From NCBI GenBank assembly GCA_013361475.1, contig JABFYB010000274.1, positions 1 through 52,917 of the forward strand: DNA of 52,917 nt. The letters are read 5' to 3'. This document shows, piece by piece, positions 27,767 through 35,917 of this stretch. The stretch is from Hamadaea sp. Lineage in GTDB: Bacteria > Actinomycetota > Actinomycetes > Mycobacteriales > Micromonosporaceae. The translations under genes were made by a program, and so were the position numbers. Numbering within the stretch: the first letter of the stretch is position 1; every line of letters begins with the position of its first letter. The notes under the pieces are model-generated. The model was given only the letters and a program-made list of their open reading frames with translations. It was not told where the DNA came from and searched no databases.

Positions 27767-28621
27767 TCAGGCGAAGGTGATGTCGGCGATCTCGCCGGTA
27801 GAGGTGTTGACCGTGATCGTCACGACGTGCCCCGAGATGGGGTTGCCGTTGGTGTCGAGGAACCGCACAAACGAGGCCGACAGTTGCTTCGCGATGTCGC
27901 TGGTCGGGGTCCCGACGTCGCCGGCCACGAGGGCCCGAGTGGCCGCGCGGCTCTGGGATCCGGAGGTGCCCAGGTAGCCGGCCACGCCGGTGTCGGAGCC
28001 GCCCGGCCCGACCGGGAGCGCGCCGGCGTCCACGGTGGCGCCGTCGGTGAGCTCGAGCTGCAGGTTGGTCCCGCCGACGATGGCCGCCGACGCGATCCCG
28101 ACCCCGGGCGGCCCCTGGTAGATCGGGCTCGACTCGCCCGGGCTCACCGGCAGGGAGGTGGTGAGGTCGTTGACGCCGCTCGCGTCGGGCCCGGCCGCAG
28201 TGAAGTGCGCGGTGAGGGTGGGGAAGTCGACCTTCGTCCCGGCCGCGCGGATGTTCTTGAACACCACCCGGTGAGTGGCCTTGTCGGGCCCGATCGGCGG
28301 GTTCACCTTGCTCGAGGTGAGGTCGACGAGGTAGACGAACGGCTTGCCGTTGTAGGTGATGTACCCGGCGCCGTTCTTCCCGCTGCCGGTCGGGTCGACG
28401 TAGGTCGGTCCCGAGATGGTCGCGGTGATGACGCCCTGGCCGGCGGTGAACGCCGACGGAGAGCCGGCCGCGACCTTGGTGATCGTCTGCAGCGGGATGA
28501 AGTCGACGGTGCCCTCGTCACAGAACACGATGTCGGGGTTGTCGCCGGCGTCGTCGGTGTCACCCACCGCAAGTCCGAAGCGACCGATCACCTTCGCGTA
28601 GTCGAGATCCGAATCAGCCAC
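27767..28621 (-). CDS. minor tail / tail-fibre adaptor protein
   Basis: 284 aa, GTG start with GGAGG 5 nt upstream. Gly/Pro and beta-rich with a collagen-like stretch (GQGV..., GPPGVG, GPGGSDTG), typical of fibre or adaptor proteins. C-terminal VRFLDTNGNPISGHVVTITV reads as a beta fold. Next to the SGNH gene, so the two probably act together in host recognition. Confidence 0.65.
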   Translation of the reverse strand: MADSDLDYAKVIGRFGLAVGDTDDAGDNPDIVFCDEGTVDFIPLQTITKVAAGSPSAFTAGQGVITATISGPTYVDPTGSGKNGAGYITYNGKPFVYLVDLTSSKVNPPIGPDKATHRVVFKNIRAAGTKVDFPTLTAHFTAAGPDASGVNDLTTSLPVSPGESSPIYQGPPGVGIASAAIVGGTNLQLELTDGATVDAGALPVGPGGSDTGVAGYLGTSGSQSRAATRALVAGDVGTPTSDIAKQLSASFVRFLDTNGNPISGHVVTITVNTSTGEIADITFA

Positions 28622-28630
28622 GCCAGCCTC

Positions 28631-28873
28631 CTAGCTGTGTTCTTGGACGGCGGCCGCGAGGGGGCCGACGATGTGGTCGTAGAAGCCGATGGCGGCGACG
28701 GCGAGGCCGGCGGCGAAGAGGTGCCGGCCTCCCGGGACACGGGCCACCAGTCGGCGCGTGCAGCACGAGAGGGTGGAGTCGTCCTTGCGGCGGTCGCACC
28801 AGACGTCGAGGCCGCCGATCCCGAGGGTCGTGGCGGTGACGATGACGCCCCAGGTGCGGCCGGGGTTCCGCAT
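28631..28873 (-). CDS. small membrane protein of the lysis region
   Basis: 80 aa. An N-terminal hydrophobic segment (GVIVTATTLGIGGLDVW), a Cys pair CDRRKDDSTLSCC and a second helix (LFAAGLAVAAIGFYDHIV). ATG start sharing the last base of the previous stop. Found near holins, so a role in lysis timing is possible. Confidence 0.6.
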   Translation of the reverse strand: MRNPGRTWGVIVTATTLGIGGLDVWCDRRKDDSTLSCCTRRLVARVPGGRHLFAAGLAVAAIGFYDHIVGPLAAAVQEHS

Positions 28874-28998
28874 CACCGGCTCCGGCGTACGTCGCGCACC
28901 CACCACGCCCAGGCGGCGGCCGCGGCGGTGAACTGGGCGGTCAGGACAGCTGCGATGGCTAGGCCCACCCCGAGAAGAGGGCCGACGTAGCGGCCCAC
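28873..28998 (-). CDS. 41-aa membrane micro-protein, holin-like
   Basis: GTG start at 28998. One transmembrane helix (VGPLLGVGLAIAAVLTAQF) continuing through an Ala/Trp stretch (TAAAAAWAWWV) and a basic C-terminus (RDVRRSR). Six bp from the holin stop. Could be a second holin or an antiholin. Confidence 0.55.
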   Translation of the reverse strand: MGRYVGPLLGVGLAIAAVLTAQFTAAAAAWAWWVRDVRRSR

Positions 28999-29004
28999 GG
29001 TGGC

Positions 29005-29256
29005 CTACTTGCCGGGGACGGGGTCGTCGGTGGGCGGCACGGGGCGAAGGAAGCCCTTGCCGATCCTGTTCTCGACGGCCGCCTGGACGGCGCCGAGCAC
29101 GATGGTGAGAATCAGGAGCACAGCGGCGTACTGGCGCTCGTCCATCGGCAGGATCCCGAACGAGTCGAGCAGCTCGGTGATGGCGAACGCGAGTCCGCCC
29201 TGGACGGCGGTGCGGGCGGGCCTGGTGACGGCCTGAGAGACTCGGGGCTGGCTCAT
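29005..29256 (-). CDS. holin
   Basis: 83 aa. A hydrophobic helix AVLLILTIVLGAVQAAVENR (45-64), a weaker N-terminal amphipathic helix and a charged C-terminal tail (RPVPPTDDPVPGK), the layout of small actinophage holins. The gene follows the endolysin and EEP genes. Identity rests on size, topology and context. Confidence 0.7.
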   Translation of the reverse strand: MSQPRVSQAVTRPARTAVQGGLAFAITELLDSFGILPMDERQYAAVLLILTIVLGAVQAAVENRIGKGFLRPVPPTDDPVPGK

Positions 29257-29924
29257 CGGTACTCCTTCGGCAGGGTCAAGGTGGCCCTGATGCGGTGGTG
29301 GTCGGATCCGACGGGGTTGAGCCGCGCGAACTCAGACCAGTGGCCCTCCTCGCTGCAGCCCAGGCGGTCGAGGCCGTGGCCCTGCTCGAGCAGGTGGCTC
29401 TCGTAGCCGGAGATGTCGTGCGGCGTGTTGAGGTCGCCGCCGGCGATGACGAAGTGGCCCTCCGCCTCGAGCTCGTCGACAAGGGCGAGGGTCATCTCGG
29501 TGTGCTCGCCCCAGAACTTCTGGCGGGTGATCTGCTCGCCGCGGACGTAGGGCGGGAACGCGGCGTTGATCCGGTGCTCGCCGACCAGGGCGACCTTCCG
29601 GTCGGTGTCGACGGTCCGGCACTTCAGGATCAGCGTGCCGCGGCTCGGCGTCACCTTCTTGATGCCGCGGTGGGCTCGGTGGTATTCCTTCGACACGGGC
29701 GTGAGGACCCGGGTGTTCACGGCGATCGCGAGGCTGTGGTTCAGCGGGGTGCCCTTCACCCGGAACCCCACTGCGCGGGCCCGCCGGTATTCGCGGATGA
29801 GCTCGCGGCGCCGCTGGCGGATCAGGTACGGCACGGCCTCGCTGTAGAACACGACGTCGGCGAAGAACGTCGGGAGGCCGTGCTCGTCGTGGAGGTTGTG
29901 GGCTCCGACGGTCAGCGCCCTCAC
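29253..29924 (-). CDS. endonuclease/exonuclease/phosphatase (EEP) family protein
   Basis: 223 aa, GTG start overlapping the endolysin stop. Motifs: Asn10 in VGAHNLHDE, Glu29 (FYSEA), His117 (GEHRIN), Asp164 and Asn166 in IAGGDLNTP, and Ser207-Asp208-His209 in GSDHHRI, all the usual positions of DNase I/Exo III-like enzymes. So it is a metal-dependent phosphodiesterase or nuclease. Placement between endolysin and holin is unusual. Possible tasks are host DNA breakdown at lysis or removal of extracellular DNA. Confidence 0.82.
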   Translation of the reverse strand: MRALTVGAHNLHDEHGLPTFFADVVFYSEAVPYLIRQRRRELIREYRRARAVGFRVKGTPLNHSLAIAVNTRVLTPVSKEYHRAHRGIKKVTPSRGTLILKCRTVDTDRKVALVGEHRINAAFPPYVRGEQITRQKFWGEHTEMTLALVDELEAEGHFVIAGGDLNTPHDISGYESHLLEQGHGLDRLGCSEEGHWSEFARLNPVGSDHHRIRATLTLPKEYR

Positions 29925-30511
29925 TTCGAGCCCTTGGGCAGCTGGCTGGCGGCGTCGCGAAGCGCCTTGCGGGACTTGCCGACGGCGTAGCCTCGGATGC
30001 CCGTTGAGAGCAGCAGCTGCGCGCGCTGCATCAGCGCGGCCGCGCGGGTGATCCGCTGGGCGCCGCGCTGCCAGTGGTAGCGGTTGTTCACGAAGTCGCG
30101 CGGCCCGTCGTCGGGGCCGTGGTTCGCGAGGCCGTTCTCGCCCTTGAGGTACTCGGCCCACTGCGCCTTGGCACCAGCCGACGCCATCCGGTCCCCGATG
30201 AGTTCGGCGTGGATGTGCTCGCCCCACACGCGGACGCCGTCCTTCCAGAGCTCTGCGCGGTGCCAGGCGGCGAACCCATGCTCGCGCAGAACGAGCACCT
30301 TCCGGTCGGCGTCGTAAGGAGCAAGGTCGACGGCACCCCCACCGTCATGCGTTCCGGCGCTGGCCGCGACTCCGCCAGCGTTGTACGACCCCTGGAGGAT
30401 GGTGAGCTGGTCCGGTGCGCCATAGAGCTCGGTAGACACGTCCTCGAGCGCGGCGCGGGTGAGCCAGTCGACGGGCTTGCCGCCGTAGGTGGTGCGGTCA
30501 TACGGACCCAT
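29921..30511 (-). CDS. endolysin, M15-type peptidase
   Basis: 196 aa. SAGTHDGGGAVD (51-62) gives His55 and Asp62, and EHIHAE supplies the second His set (99/101), the zinc motif of M15/VanY-like peptidases that cut cell-wall peptides. The C-terminal 60 residues (ITRAAALMQRAQLLLSTG) are helical and may bind wall or membrane. It has no signal peptide, so it needs the holin. Confidence 0.8.
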   Translation of the reverse strand: MGPYDRTTYGGKPVDWLTRAALEDVSTELYGAPDQLTILQGSYNAGGVAASAGTHDGGGAVDLAPYDADRKVLVLREHGFAAWHRAELWKDGVRVWGEHIHAELIGDRMASAGAKAQWAEYLKGENGLANHGPDDGPRDFVNNRYHWQRGAQRITRAAALMQRAQLLLSTGIRGYAVGKSRKALRDAASQLPKGSK

Positions 30512-30523
30512 CGGGACTCCTTG

Positions 30524-30682
30524 CTAGGGATGAATGCCGGAGACGGGGACGTCGCGGCAGCGGCAGGTGACTCCGGACATGAGTTCGGCGGCGCAGCGCA
30601 GGACGCGCTCGTCATGGCCGCAGCGGTCGCAGGGCCTGACTCGGCTGAGCGGGGCCGTCGAGGACCGCTCGGCCGTGGCCAT
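30524..30682 (-). CDS. 52-aa zinc-ribbon protein
   Basis: Cys17-x2-Cys20, Cys29 and Cys39-x-Cys41 suggest a zinc ribbon (CDRCGHDERVLRC...CRCRD). ATG at 30682, 4 bp after the upstream stop. No known family. Confidence 0.55.
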   Translation of the reverse strand: MATAERSSTAPLSRVRPCDRCGHDERVLRCAAELMSGVTCRCRDVPVSGIHP

Positions 30683-30686
30683 CTGG

Positions 30687-31160
30687 TCAGCTGTCCTGGT
30701 CGTCTTCGAGGGCCTGCACGAGGAGGAGCTCGCCCGGCGTGGTGGGGAGGTCTCCGCCGAGTCGGATGACCTCATCCCGGAGCTTCGTGGCCCAGCGGGC
30801 GATGACCTTCGCAAGCCGCTGCCAGGTGTGCACCTCGTCCTGCACCTTTGTGAGCGCGCGCTTGAGACCGACGATCTCGCGCTGGAACTGCTGCCGCTCT
30901 ACCTCAGCAGCCTTGCGGTCCCGGTCGTGGCGCGCGTCCGCCTCGGTCATCCGCTTCTCGAGCCAGTCGATCCGCTTCATCAGCGGCTCGTTGAGCCCTT
31001 GCCACGCCTGCACGGCCGACTCTTGCGCATCGACGGCGGTCGCCTGCGTCGCTGCTTCCTTCGACCGCGTCGCGGTGACCCGGGCGCCGAGATAGATGAG
31101 CACGGCACCGACGACCGACCCGACGGTGGTCACGATCGCGACCAGGACCGGGCCACTCAT
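30687..31160 (-). CDS. membrane-anchored coiled-coil protein
   Basis: 157 aa. An N-terminal transmembrane helix (VLVAIVTTVGSVVGAVLIYL) followed by a charged coiled coil (about 60-130). Proteins with this build near the lysis genes act as spanins, holin regulators or envelope-associated factors, but the host is probably Gram-positive-like, so the role is unclear. Confidence 0.6.
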   Translation of the reverse strand: MSGPVLVAIVTTVGSVVGAVLIYLGARVTATRSKEAATQATAVDAQESAVQAWQGLNEPLMKRIDWLEKRMTEADARHDRDRKAAEVERQQFQREIVGLKRALTKVQDEVHTWQRLAKVIARWATKLRDEVIRLGGDLPTTPGELLLVQALEDDQDS

Positions 31161-31651
31161 GGCGTTGGTCCGTCATCGAGGAGCCGGGCGGGCGGGTGCG
31201 GGATCGGCGGCTGCGGGTTCGGCCAGGACGCGCCGACCGCGAGCATCGTCGTGAACATCGCCCACAGCAGCGCCGAGTACCAGGCGGTCGGGTCACCGAC
31301 CGGGCGGCCGTCGTAACCGAACCGCTCGGCTACCCAGCTGCCGACAGACACCAGGCCGGCGAAGCCGTAGGACGCGATCCGGACGGCCGGCATCAGGTAC
31401 AGCGCCACGTGCCCGAGCGCGTCGTCGGCCGTGGAGTGCGGGTCGCCGCGCAGCCCTTGCAGGATCGCGACGATGCCGGTCACCCACCAGCCGGCGGCGA
31501 GCGCGGCGTCTGGGAGGAGCTGGAACAGGACCCACGGATTGTCGGGGAGGGGGAAGAAGAACTGGCCGACGCCGAAGACGCACCATGCGACACCGACCAC
31601 GATGAGCCACACGCCCCGCCAGCCGTAGCGTCCCGAGAGCCGGAGCAGCAT
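31157..31651 (-). CDS. multi-pass membrane protein
   Basis: 164 aa with at least four hydrophobic helices (VWLIVVGVAWCVFGVGQFFF, LLPDAALAAGWWVTGIVAI, VALYLMPAVRIASYGFAGL, SALLWAMFTTMLAVGASW). Gene start and stop overlap its neighbours. Unknown function; common in actinophage tail-lysis intervals. Confidence 0.65.
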   Translation of the reverse strand: MLLRLSGRYGWRGVWLIVVGVAWCVFGVGQFFFPLPDNPWVLFQLLPDAALAAGWWVTGIVAILQGLRGDPHSTADDALGHVALYLMPAVRIASYGFAGLVSVGSWVAERFGYDGRPVGDPTAWYSALLWAMFTTMLAVGASWPNPQPPIPHPPARLLDDGPTP

Positions 31652-32052
31652 CAGACCTCCCGAGCCAGAAGCGACGACATGGTCGCGTAACCGGCGACCG
31701 CCACGAACGCGGGCCACATCCATGCCGAGTAGGACGACTCCCCCTTGATCGCGGACAAGACGAGGAGCCCGGTCCAGCCCGCCATCCACGTCACCATCAC
31801 GGCGGCCCCGGCGAGGTAGGCGGCCCGCCGGTGCGCGAGCAGGGCGATGATGAGGATCGCGGCGACCGCGAGGAAACCGGCGCCCCACAGCCGCAGCGGT
31901 GCGAGGTCGGCGGCGTAGGCGAACGCTGGGGTCTCGAGGAGCCGGTCGATCGGAGTGAACGTCAGCGACAGGCCGACGCCGCCGATGAACAGCGGGTAGG
32001 TCGGCAGCATGATCCGGGAGCCGACGGTGACGTGGTCGCGGTCGAGGGGCAT
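31651..32052 (-). CDS. multi-pass membrane protein
   Basis: 133 aa with four hydrophobic segments (YPLFIGGVGLSLTFTPI, LWGAGFLAVAAILIIALLAH, AAYLAGAAVMVTWMAGWTG, WMWPAFVAVAGYATMSSLL). Overlaps both neighbours by TGATG. Probably a pair with the next membrane protein. Confidence 0.65.
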   Translation of the reverse strand: MPLDRDHVTVGSRIMLPTYPLFIGGVGLSLTFTPIDRLLETPAFAYAADLAPLRLWGAGFLAVAAILIIALLAHRRAAYLAGAAVMVTWMAGWTGLLVLSAIKGESSYSAWMWPAFVAVAGYATMSSLLAREV

Positions 32053-34685
32053 CAGCGGGTCTCCAACGCGGCGACCCGCTCGGCGAGCGCGGTGACCATG
32101 TCGCGGAGCTCGGTGTTTTCGGCTTCGAGCGCGGCGATCCGGGCCTCATGGTCCTGTATGAGCGCGTTGTGTGCCGCCGTCAGTTCTTGGTACCGGAAGC
32201 CGTCCGGCTCCCCGGCATCCTGGTCGTCCTGGGTGTAGGTGACCCACAGGCAGGCGCCGGCGTCGTGCGCCTCCTCGGCGATGAAGCCGGGGACGCGGCG
32301 GTTGCCGTTCTCGGTATCGGCCCGCCACTGGAAGGTGACCGGTCGCAGCGTCAAGGCGACCCGGGCCTCCTCGAGCGTGAGCTCCCGGACGTACTTCTTG
32401 TACCGCAACGACGACGACGTCCGCACGATGCGCCCGTTGTCATTGACGGACGCACCGGACACGCCGCCTCCAGCGAAGGCACCATCTACGAAACCGCCGC
32501 CCGGGTTGGCGGGGTTGTTGTAGTTCGCCTGGATCTGCCCGTTGGCGAACACGCGGGCGCCGCTGGAGATGTCGCCCGCGGTCAGGATGCCGTTGGCGGG
32601 TGCTAGCGACGCGGCCGCCCCGACGCCGAGTGCCCGACCAGCCTGGACGGTGAATCCCTTGATGTCGGTGTTGTGGATCAGGTTCGCGTCGATCCAGAAG
32701 AAGTGCGAGCCCTTCGACCCAGCTGAGCCGCCCGCGTAGTAGTCCAGGCTCGCGGACACTGCGCCACCGTTGCGGTTCTTCCAGGAACCGATGTCGATGC
32801 GCGGCGCGGTTCCCGAGCCCAGCATCTTCGCGCCCTGGACCCGGACGTTCACCGTGTCATAGGTGTCGCCGTCGATGGTCTGCACGGAGTCGTAGCACGA
32901 CATTCGGGCCGGCTGGCTGGGGTCGTACTGGGCGTTGTCGGACAGGAAGTTGATCGCCGCCGGGAGCGACGACGTGCCCGGGATGATCTCGATGTCGTCG
33001 AAGCCCGTCTCGGTCTTGAACGACGAGCCGACGATGTCGAACCCCTCGATCGTCGACCCGGCCGTCACCGACCCGGCCAGGACGATGTCGCCGGTCTGCC
33101 CGTTCAGCGTGAACGTCGGGGTTCCGTCCGCGGCGTAGGCGATGAGCGACCCGAACGCGCCGTTGGCCGACGAGACGAGCTTGATGCCTCGCGAGTCGGT
33201 CTCGCTGGTCTGGAGGAGCGGGGCCGTCATGGTGACACCCTTGAAGGTGTCGCCCGTGAAGTGCCGTGCCTGGACGGCGCCGTCGACGATGAGCTCCCCG
33301 CCTGCCTTGCGGCGGCAGTGGACCTCGTCGACGTCGTACACGCCGCCGGCGGCGGTCTGGTAGAGGTACGGGTAGCACCGGGCCTGGGCGGCGCCGGCCG
33401 GGACCGTCGAGTCCAGGGTGAGGGTGCGCCACAGCCGATCGCCGATCGCGCTCATCGCGATCTGGGTGAAGTCGGCCTGGATCGAGTTCCCGGCGGCGTC
33501 GTAGTAGTGCATCCGCAGCGCCACGTAGCCGGCCGACTGCACGGTGGTGCTGAACCGGCGGTACGCCATCGAGCACCGGAACACGTCGCCTGGGGTGACC
33601 GGGAACATCGGCTCCATGGCCCGGCCCGCGGTGCCGCCGGTGAAGGTGAAGTTCGCGGTCGTGAACCGGAGGTGCTGCCCGTTGGGGCTGCTCACATACG
33701 GCGTGTCGGTGGAGTAGGCCGCGCCGGGCCACGGGTCCCACGTCCCGATGCCGCTCATCGACGGGTCGCGGACGTAGTCGGTGAGGTCGGTGACGAGGAG
33801 CCGGCTCACGCCGAGCAGGCCGACGGTTCCGGTGTTGACGTCGATCTTCGGGATGTAGACCGGGTCGATCGACACGGGGTCCCACGTGGTGCCACCCTTG
33901 CCCCGCCACGCGGCGATGAGCTTCCGGGACTGGCCCGCCGCCGGGGTCAGGGTGTCGTACTGCTCCCAGATCGTGCCGGCCACGTTCGCCGTCGAGCCCG
34001 GGGCGCTGGTGGACTCCACACGGGGCGGCCGGTCGTCGAACTCGGCGAGCACGCCGTCGACGCGGGAATCGATCGCGGCCTCGGCGTCGGTGTGAGCCTG
34101 GTCGATGGCTGCGATGTCCGCGTCGACGCGGGACGCTTCGTCGTCGAGCTGCTGCTGGACGACGACACCCCAATCGGCCGCGACGTCGGTGGTGACGGTG
34201 GTCGGGTCGATGAACCCGGCATCGACGACGACCTGCTCGGCGATGACGTCGAAGACGTACCGCTCGTCGCCGATCGCGAGCGTCACAACCGTCTCGGCAG
34301 TCGCCTCGTCGCGGATCCCCAGCGGGAGCGCGTCCTGCAGCCGGTAGATCACCGTGCAGGGGAGCACCTCGCCGGACTCGACGAGCCGGACCTGCGCCAC
34401 CATCTTCTGCTGCAACGGCGTGGTGGAGACCATGGTGCCGGCCGGGGCGGCGTCGGTCAGCGGTGTGGAGAGGGTGAGTCCCTCGTCGTCGTCGACTGCC
34501 GCGAGGGTGTAGTACTCGGTGGGCCCGTCGGTGATGGCTACCTGGACCTCGTCGCCCGGGCTGAACACGGAGGCGTCGTTGACGAACAGGACCAGGTCAT
34601 CGACCGCGGCGTCCGCGACGGTGGGGGAGCCGACCGGCTTGATGTCGACCGAGGTCACGGTGCCAGCGGCGATGGGGTCCGTCAC
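32052..34685 (-). CDS. minor tail protein with C-terminal S74 chaperone domain
   Basis: 877 aa. Coil at about 180-215, a beta-rich middle with a sugar-binding look (about 320-470), and a C-terminal intramolecular chaperone of the peptidase S74 type from residue 756: SSSLRYKKYVREL, LRPVTFQWR, PGFIAEEAHDAG and a final trimeric coiled coil (IAALEAENTELRDMVTALA). In known fibres this domain folds the trimer then cuts itself off at the Ser/Lys site. Likely the receptor-binding fibre or spike. Confidence 0.85.
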   Translation of the reverse strand: MTDPIAAGTVTSVDIKPVGSPTVADAAVDDLVLFVNDASVFSPGDEVQVAITDGPTEYYTLAAVDDDEGLTLSTPLTDAAPAGTMVSTTPLQQKMVAQVRLVESGEVLPCTVIYRLQDALPLGIRDEATAETVVTLAIGDERYVFDVIAEQVVVDAGFIDPTTVTTDVAADWGVVVQQQLDDEASRVDADIAAIDQAHTDAEAAIDSRVDGVLAEFDDRPPRVESTSAPGSTANVAGTIWEQYDTLTPAAGQSRKLIAAWRGKGGTTWDPVSIDPVYIPKIDVNTGTVGLLGVSRLLVTDLTDYVRDPSMSGIGTWDPWPGAAYSTDTPYVSSPNGQHLRFTTANFTFTGGTAGRAMEPMFPVTPGDVFRCSMAYRRFSTTVQSAGYVALRMHYYDAAGNSIQADFTQIAMSAIGDRLWRTLTLDSTVPAGAAQARCYPYLYQTAAGGVYDVDEVHCRRKAGGELIVDGAVQARHFTGDTFKGVTMTAPLLQTSETDSRGIKLVSSANGAFGSLIAYAADGTPTFTLNGQTGDIVLAGSVTAGSTIEGFDIVGSSFKTETGFDDIEIIPGTSSLPAAINFLSDNAQYDPSQPARMSCYDSVQTIDGDTYDTVNVRVQGAKMLGSGTAPRIDIGSWKNRNGGAVSASLDYYAGGSAGSKGSHFFWIDANLIHNTDIKGFTVQAGRALGVGAAASLAPANGILTAGDISSGARVFANGQIQANYNNPANPGGGFVDGAFAGGGVSGASVNDNGRIVRTSSSLRYKKYVRELTLEEARVALTLRPVTFQWRADTENGNRRVPGFIAEEAHDAGACLWVTYTQDDQDAGEPDGFRYQELTAAHNALIQDHEARIAALEAENTELRDMVTALAERVAALETR

Positions 34686-35917
34686 GCGACTCGGTCCTCC
34701 TTCATGCTGCTGCGGTGATGACGGGTCGGGGTCGTCGGCCGGGCGGTACGGCCACCATTGCGGCGGTTCTTGATGGGCCGTTGCAGCACCTTCGTCGCCC
34801 CGACGGACATCGAGACGCCCGGCAGGAGCGGGAGGCTGAACTCGCTGAGGACCTGCTCGATGTTGCCGAGCTCGAGGGTGCGGAACGCGATCACGTCGCC
34901 GGGCTCGAGGAGCCAGTTCGGCATGACGTCGGCGGTCACGTTGACGATCTCGCGCGCGAGGCGCCGCAGGTAGCGCTCAGCCAGGTCGTCGGCCTCGGCC
35001 TGGTTGCGGACCTTGGAGTTGGTGACGACGTACGCCATCCGGAACGGCACGCCACCGCGCTTGCGCGACCACGGGGAACAGGGGTGGTTCTCGGGCAGCC
35101 ACAGGACCGACTCGACCCGCTTCCCGGTGGGCTTCCGCTGGCCCTTGACCCAGACACCGTTCCAGCCGGCGTACTGGTCGTACTTCACCTCGGGATGGGT
35201 GAGGATCGTGCCGCCGTTGCCGTCAGTGAACACGACGGCCGGGTCGTCAGGCCAGACACGGAGGCGGTAGTCACCGCGGCCGTCGTAGAGTCCCTGCCGG
35301 TTCGTCGACGCCGACACCGGCACCACCACGGACGCCCACTCGTTGTCGGTCCGCTCGAGGAGGATGTCGTTCGGAATCTTCCCGGGGATGTCGGGCAGCT
35401 GGATCCGTGCCGGGTCCTCGCCGGTCGCGACGAGCGCGTCACTGATCGCGGTGACCTTCTTCGTGCCCGCGGTGACGTTCTTCGCGTCCCACACCATCCC
35501 GGTGGCGAGGCGCTCCTTGCCCTGGGCGGTGACCTGCGCGGTGTAGCCGGACCGGCCGCCGTTGGTCATCGGGCCACAGAAGATGGGGATCCGGACCCAC
35601 CGTCCCAGCCGTGGGCCCTTGAACCGGATCCCGGCGGAGATCATCTTGTCGTAGAACAGCGCCCCGTCTCCGACGTCCTCGCCGTCGATCGCGACCTCGC
35701 GGGCCGGGTCGACCAAGGTCAGCGACAGCGATCGGGTGGCGATCTTCCCCTCGAGCTTGCAGTCCACCTGCCCGTCGACGACACGGTCGGAGAGGTCGGA
35801 GATCAGCCCGTGGTCGAGGTCGAGCATCTGCACCGACGGCTGCATCAGGTACGGCCCGTACCGCATGTCGTCGTGGAGCGCGACGAGCTCGTCGGCGTCG
35901 AGCGGCATGGGGATCAC
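34682..35917 (-). CDS. minor tail protein (tail hub / baseplate)
   Basis: 411 aa, GTG start overlapping the previous stop. The N-terminal part (LISDLSDRVVDGQVDCKLEG, ATRSLSLTLVDP) resembles gp27/DUF5047-like tail-tip proteins of actinophages. It lies between the distal tail protein and the S74 fibre, the usual place for the hub. Function is assigned by position and pattern. Confidence 0.7.
   Translation of the reverse strand: MIPMPLDADELVALHDDMRYGPYLMQPSVQMLDLDHGLISDLSDRVVDGQVDCKLEGKIATRSLSLTLVDPAREVAIDGEDVGDGALFYDKMISAGIRFKGPRLGRWVRIPIFCGPMTNGGRSGYTAQVTAQGKERLATGMVWDAKNVTAGTKKVTAISDALVATGEDPARIQLPDIPGKIPNDILLERTDNEWASVVVPVSASTNRQGLYDGRGDYRLRVWPDDPAVVFTDGNGGTILTHPEVKYDQYAGWNGVWVKGQRKPTGKRVESVLWLPENHPCSPWSRKRGGVPFRMAYVVTNSKVRNQAEADDLAERYLRRLAREIVNVTADVMPNWLLEPGDVIAFRTLELGNIEQVLSEFSLPLLPGVSMSVGATKVLQRPIKNRRNGGRTARPTTPTRHHRSSMKEDRVA

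Noticed and set aside
33261-34718. Long plus-strand reading frame of 485 codons
   Set aside because: It is antisense to the 877-aa tail protein and its composition (runs of Val, Gly, Asp, Arg) is typical of antisense frames in high-GC DNA.
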